A stretch of DNA of 64,000 nucleotides from Hydractinia symbiolongicarpus (Eukaryota > Cnidaria > Hydrozoa > Anthoathecata > Hydractiniidae): contig NC_079877.1 of NCBI RefSeq assembly GCF_029227915.1, positions 3,658,001-3,722,000 on the forward strand. The letters run 5' to 3'. This document shows, piece by piece, positions 35,261 to 45,493 of the stretch (positions are counted from its first letter, which is position 1; each line of letters opens with the position of its first letter). The notes beneath the pieces were generated by a model. The model was not told the DNA's origin and made no database searches. It saw only the letters and a list, made by a program, of their open reading frames with translations. Made by a program: the position numbers and the translations under genes.

Positions 35261-36863
35261 CTTTTTGTTGTTTTAAACTATTTTAACAACGTGTAATGTT
35301 GAAAGTATTTTTTGAAATAAATGAATTTCTAGTGTTACTCAGAAAAGTTGAAGATCATTGATTTGTTTACAAGACCACCTCATTTTCCTTGAGCATATCT
35401 CACCAAAGCTTTTTTTGCTTTCACTGCTAAAGCACTGGAGCATGGTAGAAACACAGCTGTTGACAACGAAGTATACACACTTGAAAAACTTTCAACAGCA
35501 GGGAATGATTTATATGTTCAAGGAATCTGTCTGGTGTAAAACTTTTGATGTACATTAATACAGAATAGTTCTGCTTCTTTTACAACTTATACCCCAGACG
35601 TCTTCGACAGTAGGTTGTTAAAATCAGACACGTTTGACAACGTAGGTATTTTATATCAAAAAGGTGTGTTCAAATCATCTTCACAATTAAACTTTTTTTA
35701 AGATGTAACCATTATTTAAACGCAGAGATGAAATCAATTTTTATGCACATTTTTTGTTAAAACATCAAGTTGACTTAAGAGTTATAACGCTTAAATATCC
35801 AAACTTTAAGGAAAAGAGAATGAAAAATTAGTTATTTTTTTATACAAAAAACCAGGGTTATTTTTTCGGTTTTTGACAACATTTAAATTGTTAAATGTTT
35901 TCGCTCCTATTTCACATCTTGCTTCCATTTTCGACTGAATTTTATTGTTTCCAATAGATTTTAGAGTGAATAGATGTATTCTTTTATCTGCGATCGTTAA
36001 AAGCTTTGAAAACATAATGAAACTTGCAAAAAATTTTTCTGTCGAATACCTTATTCTCTATTTGACAAAAGCAGGAAGACCGGGATCATTTCACCGTTTA
36101 ATTTTCTCGTTCTTAGATGCTTCTTGCTCTGGTAGTTGGCTTGTTTCAAGTTTTGCAACTTATTGTTGCTTTTAGATTTAAGTTTCCAATTTAATTATTT
36201 ATGTAATACCATAAATGTCACAATATATCGAAATTGTCCGCCTTATCTTCAGAAAAATTTGGAAAGAAAACTACCTAAGAACATTTTAAACCCAAAAATA
36301 AAAATTAAGAAATAAAAAAACTTTTCAAATAATACCAATGCATGTTTTCCATTTTGGAATGCATAAAATCTAAAGTTTTAGTATACGCTACATGTATATA
36401 TGTCCAGAGCACTGATCCATCTAGCTATTTGAGTGGTCGCTATTTGGTTGGGTATAATGAAAATTTATGTTTAAAATTATACGTAAATAAAAAATTATTA
36501 TTTCCTCGAAATGCATTTCCTGTTTAAAATTACTCGCAATTTAAAGTTTATAGACGAAATCAGTGATGCGTTGAATTGACTCCATTCCCAATGTCTGAAC
36601 ATTTTCTAACGTACACAAAATTTTTTTATTTCAAGTTAAAGCACTTAAGAAGAAGTAATTGCAATCAAATGGCGCTGTGAAGTAATTATGGGATAAAAAA
36701 ATTTTAATTCTCAAACTCCAAAGCCCCTCTCCCTCTCTTCGATGAAACCATCTTTTTGTTGCTTTTATACAAACAGTTTGTTTGATCACACATACAACAA
36801 TGAGGAAACTCTATTTTCTGTATAATTACACCACAACACAAAAGAGCTTAGAAATTCGTTATG
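35261..36863. other. Intergenic stretch
   Basis: No exon is recognised; the open frames near 35945-36175 and 36342-36527 look like chance. It includes the 5' flank of the minus-strand gene starting at 35260. Confidence 0.35.
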
Positions 36864-37155
36864 TTAGATAGATAGATAGATGTGCATATTTTACATGGCT
36901 AGCCTCACAAATACCCCGGATGTACCCTGTCTATTATCTTGCCTTTAGACGGGGATTCCTAGAGTATTTAATGCTTATTTTGAGCTACGAAGACCCAATT
37001 AGAGTCTTTGCTCTGTCAGGAAACTTCCTCATTGTGTCATTCCCCATTTCCCTCACATGGCTGGGGTTAACTCGGGGCTAACATCCACCGGAAATCAAGA
37101 CCCGCCTCTCGCACAAAGTGCTAGAGTTATAACCACTAAGCTACGGCACCACAAT
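36864..37155 (-). repeat. tRNA-derived SINE, family 3, with (ATCT)n tail
   Basis: On minus it starts with GCCGTAGCTTAGTGGTTA (box A-like) and a degenerate box B (GGGTCTTGATTTCC). A body rich in AATGACACAATGAGGAAG-like sequence follows, ending in a (ATCT)4 tail at 36866-36880. No second copy lies in the window. Confidence 0.6.
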
Positions 37156-38884
37156 TATTTTGATAAAATTCGATTGGTTTATAATATAATGGACTTCAGG
37201 GGCATAGCCAGAAAAAAATTAACCTTAGTCGAACCAATAACCAACTGGGGTTTGGGGGGTGTTGTGAGCCCCCCAACGTGTCCAGGGCGTAGCCGACTCT
37301 CTGACATACGCGATACACGTTAAGTATTCTGAACAATTGATCGAAAAAGGAGAATAAATGACAACATAAAATACTTTAAAATCTTTATCATCAAGGTTGT
37401 AATCAAACGAGCAATAAGACAACACAACACCATCATAATGTTTTTTATAGATTAAAAGTTATTAAAGCAATAATTAAAATATTCATTCTTCTTTCTTCAT
37501 ATTTAGCACCAAAATAAAGTTTTCTGCAGATTGGAGGTCATTAAAAAATAACAAAATTAAAATCTTCTTTCTTTATAAATATAATAAAATATTCAATAAT
37601 ATAATGAAATGGAACCATGGACAAAATGCCTTCATACAAATCATTGAAAACCCTCGTGTTAATAATACAATCTACTCATCGTGTTACAAACATTAAAATT
37701 ATGGGCATAGTTGGGATTATTAGTTAAGTAAGGAACATTCTTGCATAAAAATTTTAAACTACTTTTGGAAAATTTGTAAAAATATGTTACGTTTGATTCG
37801 ATTCATCATGTTTCAGAAATAATGTGCAAAGCATGATTAAAAAGACAACTAAATTTAAGCAATGAAAAGAACAAGGATATGTATAAAGCTAATCTGTTTT
37901 GCTTTAAAATGTTAGCATGACAACTATTAATTTTAACAGATACATTGCCAGCATTGTCATAACATATACCTTATCAATTCTGTATATATATTAAGAGAAA
38001 GTTCATAAGGTTTTTAAAATGACCTTTGAAAAAGACAAACCTGAGAGCCTTCACTACAATGAATAAACCTTTAGACGTCCTCTCGCAAGTTACAATGGGA
38101 AGAATAATCGTGATCACTGAGGTGTGGAGCTTGTCGTAGTGAGTGCCTACATTATATTTTCCAACACCGATAATAAAACATGAAGGGAAAGAATCTACCA
38201 AGGTTCTGCAGATATAACGTGTTTAGGTTTAATAGGTTTCGATATAGAAATCTCTTTGACGAAAAATATTTTAAGTTAAAGGTTTGATTTTTACAAATGG
38301 AAGAAGTCTCGTCATTAGTGCTAGAAGTAGCTACCACATTGATTAACTAACGTTTGGGCTAATGCAAAAGGAACAACTTCGAGATGATACACACGTTTCC
38401 TTTTTCTTTTCTTTTGCTTTCACAACGTATGACAACCTAGCTTAAAATATTGAGCAGAACACTTTAACATAGCTGTACTCAAACTTAAAGAAACTGAAGG
38501 GATTTTGTCATTATCGCAAAATAAAATAGATACTGGTTGTAAATTTTATTTGAAGGCATATGAGGAAAATTCTTCTTATTTAAACCCGTCTTGAATCATA
38601 GCTGACCACAATCAGGATAAAAAGTTAAAATATTTCCCTTAAATAAACTGTTATAAGGGCTTATAAGAATAGCTTTATTCTGTATAGCTACAAGACCTAC
38701 TGTCTACACAGAGTTACAGAAGAGGAATGGCTAGCTAACTGAAAACTTGAAATGATTTCTACACAGGAAAACAAATCTGAAGATTTACATACAGATACAA
38801 AAATTGGATGGTTTGAGTATAGAGAATTTTCATGAAGCTCTATACAAAATAAAGCGAAATACGGATCCACGTTTGACAGCAACA
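37156..38884. other. Stretch without recognised gene
   Basis: A GGGGCATAGCCAG / TGGCTACGCCCCT-type repeat fragment occurs at about 37199-37320 (with a partial relative near 39285). The right part may be 3' untranslated region of the exon ending at 38885. Confidence 0.3.
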
Positions 38885-39091
38885 TCATACTTTCTTCACC
38901 TTCACAACTTCGCTAGCCTTGTTTTTATTTTTGACTTTATTTTTAACCTCTCTGCGAAATTTACTAGCCAATAGGATGCGTCCAAAATTACCATAAATGG
39001 AAGACACAAGACCGTACATAGGCATAATTTTCGTAGGTAATCCCGCGAAAAAGATTATCTGCGAAACAAAGTAGAGATTCAACACCTCAGC
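38885..39091 (-). CDS. Terminal exon of an unrecognised membrane-type protein
   Basis: A 69-codon frame starts right after a good acceptor (TTTTGTAG) at 39092 in phase 0 and ends in TGA at 38885. It reads from AEVLNLYFVSQIIFFAG through MPMYGLVSSIYGNFG and LLASKFRREV to a Lys/Val-rich basic tail (KNKVKNKNK). It has one to two hydrophobic stretches and a basic cytosolic-looking end. I do not recognise the family. Its phase (0) equals that of the donor at 40789 in the next upstream exon set, so it could be an alternative last exon of that gene. Otherwise it belongs to a gene whose other exons I missed. Confidence 0.5.
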   Translation of the reverse strand, partial: AEVLNLYFVSQIIFFAGLPTKIMPMYGLVSSIYGNFGRILLASKFRREVKNKVKNKNKASEVVKVKKV

Positions 39092-39906
39092 CTACAAAAC
39101 AAAGTGAATACTGTTAAATCCTGTAAAAATAACGTGCGAAGCACGAAGCTTGTGTGCGCCGCCCGGGAAAAGATTTGTGTCAATGCACAATTGGTGCGCC
39201 CATCCATGTGTTGGCGGTGGCGGTGAAAAAAACGACGTTTTGAAATGAAAAAAGTAGGTCAGTCGATCGCAGAGCCTGACTAACGCTGGCTACGCCCCTG
39301 GACTTAAAGGGGATACGAAACGATTTAATAAGGTCAATTCCCGCACATTCCGAAGAATGGCGTGTAAGAAATGGACCGCTCAAAAGGTCAAGGTGCAAGA
39401 AATTATACACACTTTAGAATCAAATACATGTCCAACCTGTTTTTAAATGATTACTTTTTATGACGAATTTGCTACTTCTTCCTTTTTATTTTCTAACAAA
39501 AGAAAAAGTTTCTTTCAGCATTTTTTTGGCGGTAAAATAAGCTACGCCCTGTAAAATATACTAAATATTAATAAACTAAAAGTTTGTTTAAGCGAGGTAA
39601 CAGAGACAACACGAAGTATTTGTTAGAAATACCGTTACTTGCTTTAAGAAGGTAATTAATCAACTGGCTTTATGTGCAATAAATTTGTATTTTTCTGTGC
39701 AACATTTCAAAGGATATAGCTAGCTAGCTAGTTGAAAGAGTTTGAAGTTTATTTTATCAGAAAACTTGAGAGAAAACTTGAAAGCAAAAAAGTGCTTATA
39801 TCGGATAGATTATGGATATCCAATATATGTAGGGAACTTTTCTATCACTTTCTGTTATGTTTTGGGTACCTTTATAGTATGATGATTTAAGATGTTGTTT
39901 TTGTCC

Positions 39907-39956
39907 TTAGTTAGGGTTAGGGTTAGGGTTAGGGTTAGGGTTAGGGTTAGGGTTAG
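39907..39956 (+). repeat. Internal telomere-type array (TTAGGG)n
   Basis: About seven perfect TTAGGG units run from 39911 to 39956, preceded by TTAG. TTAGGG is the usual animal (including cnidarian) telomere unit. Genes lie on both sides, so this is an interstitial copy and not a chromosome end. Confidence 0.95.
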
Positions 39957-40503
39957 TCATCATAAACTTTTACACCGTCATTAGCTCAACTTTCGTGTAA
40001 GTCACTAAAGTCGAAAACCAACAGCCGTTTTGTAGCCCCTTTAAAAGCTTAACTAAATATGGTTACATCACGAATCTTCATGAGATGTCTTTTTTAACAG
40101 TTTTGCCAAGGCATAAAAGGTTAAAATTTGGTCATTCAATTTGGCGTTTTTTAAAAGGTTACAAGAATTTTAGTATTTAGTTACTGGATAACAGCGATTA
40201 CATGTTTTAGAGCCGGTGCATAATGTCATAATTTCGCATAATTAGCGAAGCTTTTAATAGCTATCTCGAAAACCAAAAAAGCCTTTTTAAAGAAATAAAA
40301 ATATTCCTAGACAACTTTCAAAGGTGTTTTATTTTATCGTTTTCTTTCGCGGGAGGTAAGCTTCAAAGTTAACGTATTATAACCCTAACGTTCAAGCAAA
40401 TGACAGCTGTTTAATTACGGAGGATGTTTTTTTGTAACGCAATCAGACAACAATAATCATTAGTAAAGGTAAAATCCTGAAACATGTGTATATAGCTGAC
40501 TAG

Positions 40504-41054
40504 CTACTCAACAAAATATTTCAAAACTTTGCCTTGGCCTTTTTTTCCTAAATGAGGACCCACCGCCGCAAAATTTATTGCAGAAATCAGCACCTGTAAG
40601 TGGGATAATGTTTTTATATACTTTTACATTACACTGGTCATGATAGACCACCAGAATATAAGCCGATTGTAATTTAAAGATTTTTCCCCGTTTTAAACAA
40701 ATGTTGAGTATGCTAGTAATTAACGGGAAGTTTTAACGTCCTTGGGCATTCTATCTTCGCGGTTGGCTTCCTTCTCCTCTCACTGTACCTGTGCTGCATT
40801 TCCCGCCGGAGATATGTAAAGCATTGCTCTAACTTGCTTGCCAACCACACAAGCCATTTCGCAGTCAATAGATGGCTCCAGATGGGCAGACAACACTACA
40901 TTCAAATTGAACCTGCAGCCTTATCATAACAACTTAACAGCGCTACGACTACATCACCTCCGCGAATGTTTTTACCTCGTATTATAAAATATTTTCACCC
41001 TCAAAATACAAAATATCTTTGTGCATAAGCGATTTTACGTCCGGAGCCTTTTTT
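40504..41054 (-). CDS. Unrecognised multi-exon gene, 3' part (5' end not found)
   Basis: Three exons fit together: 40999-41054 (starts phase 2, donor GTGAAA), 40789-40895 (donor GTACAG, phase 0) and 40504-40593 (ends TAG). The joined sequence reads from KKAPDVKSLMHKDILYFE through HLEPSIDCEMACVVGKQ, RAMLYISPAGNAAQ and INFAAVGPHLGKKGQGK to KYFVE. The middle exon is richer in G+C than its surroundings and reads like conserved cytosolic protein, but I do not recognise it. A further exon at about 41158-41190 (NFSPQEETK) would fit in phase 2-2. The plus-strand frame over the same GC-rich stretch has no usable acceptor. Confidence rests on phase fit and residue composition. Confidence 0.55.
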
Positions 41055-42489
41055 CTGTATTTTTACTTCAGGGGTGCAAACGTTGTTACAGATATGATTA
41101 GGGAAGACAAATTTTTAAAACTTTGATGTCTTTCTCCTAGTCTTTCCGTTGTACAAACGTTACATTTTCGTCTCTTCTTGCGGTGAAAAATTGCTGATGT
41201 GCTATACCTTTCTCAAAAAAGTGCTTCATTATATTTTAAGAAACTGTGAAAGAAACGGAAGGTGGGATAGTATGATAATTAAAATAGAACAAAGAACGAT
41301 ATAACAGACCTTCTAACGTTAGTACAAAAAAATCATTTTGGATTCACTGAAATTGTGCATAGCTAGCTACATTCTCAAGGGAAGAGATTTGAGTGCGCAG
41401 ACATATAGAAGAAAGGATAAGAATTTAGCTAAAGCGTACGTACTTTTATATTACTCTTCCAACAGTCACAAATCGTCTATGCGAACTGGAGTTCTGGCTT
41501 AAAAGAAAAACTTAAGTTAGCATGGAAATTGTATATTATAGTTATAGAGAATATTTTTTCTTTTCTACTGGTTACTTTTGAACTGTTGAACGTATGATCT
41601 TCACAGCACGAATTTAATGCGTCAGAAGTGGCGCCTTGCTTGAGACTCTGCGTGATTCTCTTTACCACCGTAAAAATGAAAAAGCAGAGAAAATGCTGAT
41701 ACTGTTAAAAAAATACGTTGCAATGTTGTATATTAAATGCACAGTATAAGACGATATCAACAAATATACAAGTAATTGTTTTATTCGTTAGGGTGAGGTT
41801 TGTTCACCACAAGTTTTTATTTCAAGCAGTACAATCCAAAACCGATATTCTTCATGAATGTCCTTCTTTTGTGGTCCGCTTATTTTCCACAATCTTACGG
41901 TTCATCAATGCAAGCAGCCTGTCCTATTTTCCATTGGTAATCTCTGCCAGAACATGTTACCTAGGTTAGATATACTGCAGGTTTATATTTCTTGGGCGCT
42001 CTTTTCTTATGAGAATGTCTCTTGTGATGATAATATGGATGGCGAGGAATGTTGCTTCTAAAAATCAATCAATCTAGAGCTTAAAAAACGCTGTTGAGTA
42101 CACTTAGAAGTTGTTAGATGATTAAATAGTGAATTTTGTTTGGTTTTTGGTACAAAACACATTTTTATCAGTTTCTTCATGCTGCAGGGATTAATGCTGA
42201 TTGATAGAACTCATGTAATACCAGTCCTGTGAAGACGTCTACATAAAACAAATTCGTCGCAATTTTTTTAAAAAAATACTATATGAAATGTTTGTAATTC
42301 GAATTTTGATTGCCTAGTTTTTGCGAACAACCTTTCGATTGATAACGAATAAAACCCCATTTTGTGAGGGTGTGATAAAAGTTATTTCTACACAAAAATT
42401 TCTATAAGTGATCCGCTGCCTTAGCATCTTCTTTTGATGGACGCGGTTAGTGATATGGTGAATTTCAAACACCGATCAATGAATTCAAG
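41055..42489. other. Possible 5' exons of the unrecognised gene, otherwise empty
   Basis: Candidate minus-strand pieces near 41158-41190 and 41572-41709 have acceptor-like and donor-like borders, but the second does not match in phase. No start exon was fixed. Confidence 0.25.
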
Positions 42490-44458
42490 TTACAAGCACA
42501 GAGTAGAGAAACAGTAGGCCAACCTCTTTGCTTCAGCTTCCAGCGAGTACACAAAGTTTGTTTCTTGTTTGCCCGCGCAAACAGAATCTGTAGCTTCACA
42601 CTTCCGAGAACTTGTAGATATGCACATGTCTGGATCACCTTCACCATCCTCCATATACGTTTGTTCAGAAGCTGGACCGGACCAGCATGCAGCTATATAT
42701 GCACGTAAAACAGAATAAGAACTTATCACTCTTTAAATTGTGAGTTTTCTCTTAGAACCTTCTTTTATTAAAAGAAGGAGAGGAATTGTTTTTCCTTAGG
42801 AAACATAGCCATACTGGCAAAAGCTAAGTGAATACAAGATTCTCAATCAGGCTTCAAAACTCACTTTTTTTTATTTCTAATTGCAATTTTAAAAAGGTAT
42901 TCAAATTACATTTGCATGTAACATCTTACCGAAAAACTGAATCCCAAATATTTTATATCCTTTTTTCTTCGCCAACATAGCGCAGCGGCATACGAATTTC
43001 GGCAGATAAGTTGCCCAGTGGTCCCAATTGATAGGTGACCCACTGTAATGTGGGAACGTTGCACCTCTGTCATTGACTAGTTGCTCTGGTAATGGACGAG
43101 GGTTGTTTTGATCGTCGTTATAACAACCAAGCTTTGCATAGTTTACGGGACAACCTAACTCAGAGAATAAATGAGACATCAGATATCTGCAAGAACTAGA
43201 ATTTTATCTAAATTTTACAAACCGACAATACATATGTTGAGTCTTTACTTCTGCATAAACCTGTTCTTTCTCATCAACATATTCTCAATCACTTTTTCTT
43301 CCAATTTAAAAGTAATGTGACAATAAAACTTGACATGATTCCAGACTGTTTAAACAAGAATCAAGACTTCTGTATCCCTCTGCTTAGAAAAATTTCGCAA
43401 GAGAAAAATTTTGTCGAAGAAATGTAAGATTGCATTTTTACTTAATTCTTTTTTTCTTTCTTATTCTATCTATTACTATTATTTATTAAGGGAACGATAT
43501 TACTTTGTTAATTAGTGAAGCAAAAACAAAATTTAGGCTTCGAAATATACCAAAAATATTATAAAGGAAAATTATTTGCCAAGAAAAATATGATCAGAAA
43601 CATTAGTCGTTGAGAAAAATTATCGTCATTGGTCTAAAATTTCGTCATTTTTCCTGGACAAGTTTTTCTCTTATGAGGTATCTATTTTTTCAGACAGACG
43701 CTAGAACACGTATCTTACCATACGGACCATGTGTATTCGTCGCCATTTTTTTCAGCTGTGTAGTCACGAGTGCCGGTGTTAATCGTACTGGTATATTTGT
43801 TGGGGAATGCGGTGTACCTTAAGGAGTTATATCGTTAGATACCTTAAGCATTTATATATAAATATATATATATATACAATAATATGTCAGTTTACTTTAC
43901 TGTGACAATATTTTAGAGGTAGTTGTTAGTAGGCATACAATTCCTCATTAAAAAACCAACGATAGATATACTACAAGCAATCATATTCCAATCTGTTTAA
44001 TTCAATCCTATCTAACCTTCTCAGGTCCCTCATGTCCCCCATCCTTGGGTTTCCAGAATTACAAAGTATTATAAGCATAAAAATTGACACACCTAAAAAG
44101 TGTCCGGTAATCAACAAATCGATGGTCATTTATATCAATTGTTTTCGTTTAGCCTTTTTAATAAACCTTTTCAACGCTACATTTTTACGATAAGTGACAA
44201 ACAAAAACGATAAACAGTTCAATTTCTTATTTTTTCCCTCATCCCCATTATCAATGTCTTAAAAATATTGGCAAGAGCTAAGAGTTCCTTCTTGTTACTA
44301 CTTTTCCTAGAAAAAAACACAATTTTTGCCTAATGTGAGACGATAGTAGGTTATCTTACCAAGAGGAATACGCGCATTCGTCACCATTTTCTTTAGCTGC
44401 GTCGTCACTGGTGGTGGTGTTTGTTGTGCTGGTATATTTGTTGGAAAATGAAGTGTAC
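42490..44458 (-). CDS. WSC-like Cys-domain protein with duplicated linker exon (5' end not found)
   Basis: Four exons join in phase 1: 44360-44458, 43719-43817, 42930-43154 and 42490-42692. The first two are each 33 codons and clearly related (FPTNIP, VTTQLKKM in both), so one arose by tandem exon duplication. They encode a Pro/Thr-rich linker. The last two encode the same Cys domain as the gene at 32894-35260: CPVNYAKLGCYNDD, RPLPEQL, FVCRCAMLAKKKGY, FGIQFFG, ACWSGP, CISTSSRKC, DSVCAGKQETNFVY, at the same exon split. The protein ends in a short Cys-containing tail (YCFSTLCL). The signal-peptide exon should lie between 44459 and 45493 but was not identified. The adjacent VWA gene has its own stop at 45494, so I treat the two as separate genes. 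Confidence 0.7.
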
Positions 44459-45493
44459 CTTAAGAGTTGCATTATTGTTAGGTGACTAACCGTTACACAA
44501 ATAGACATCTTTTATAATCGGCACAATAGAAGAAAAGTTTGGGAAAGATTGGCCTAAGTAAGACAGTGTTCAATTACAACATCCTGTAATGCACATCACT
44601 TATACTTTATAGAGGGATACTGAGCTGTCTATTCTCTTTCGCCTCCAGCAAAGCTTCAGTTGTCGATAAATCTTTTTCCCTTTTGGCAAAATGTTCATTG
44701 GTTTCCGAGATATGAGCCTTGAAAGTTTAGCTAATTGTGCAAAATTATGACATCTTAAGTTAGATGTCGAGAAATAATTGAATCTTGATACATGACAAAT
44801 CCTATTGACTTGTACATTTAGATTCGTGCTTAATCTACAAAATGGAAACTCATTTCCTCGTTCCTAGTAAGACGTTTGTTATTACATGTCCTAGATTATA
44901 AAAACGTTGCCCGTTAAAGATAAATAATTATCTTGTAACAACGAAACTTCCAACCACGGACTAAGAAACACCGAACATGCAGTTTGATGTTGTTTAAATG
45001 TTATGCCTGGTAGTTCAAATGTTTCTTAGCCCATGTTTGTTGATAAAAAAACAAAACAAAAAAAAACAACAGACAGTGATGTTAAACTTTTCAATATATT
45101 TTTTCTGCAAAAAAATGCGTGATAAATTTACATCCATTTGAATACCTATATAATGTATCTCAGCCCTGATTTGTTTTTTGGCAATTTAAAAGCTTTCCTC
45201 AGTAAGATTATCCGTGTACTTTTTCTCTGTACGAGTGTAAACAAAAATGAGCTAAGAAACATTTCCCATATAAGAGAGATGCATGCAATGTTTGTAAAAC
45301 TGTGTAAAATATATATAGCAATGTTATGCAAAGATAAACCATGACGTGCAATGTTGGATTAATTAAAACGAATTTAAAATTTAAAAGTTTATCAACTAAT
45401 TTGCCTTCTAAGAGCGTAGCAAAAATCGTTTAATTTTATTTCGTAACTTAAAAGGTCAGAACAAAACATTTTTTTATTAGCATGCATGCTTGT
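44459..45493. other. Gap between WSC-like gene and VWA gene
   Basis: It should contain the first exon of the gene ending at 42490, but no ATG plus hydrophobic stretch plus phase-1 donor could be fixed. The opposed frames at 45138-45344 look like chance. Confidence 0.3.

Noticed and set aside
40552-40595. Plus-strand ATG followed by GTAAGT donor
   Set aside because: It is the complement of the minus-strand acceptor CTTACAG and exon at 40504-40593, which joins in phase with two further exons.
40720-40930. Plus-strand 60-70 codon frame with a hydrophobic stretch in the GC-rich patch
   Set aside because: No start or acceptor reaches the frame without a stop; the minus-strand exon explains the patch better.
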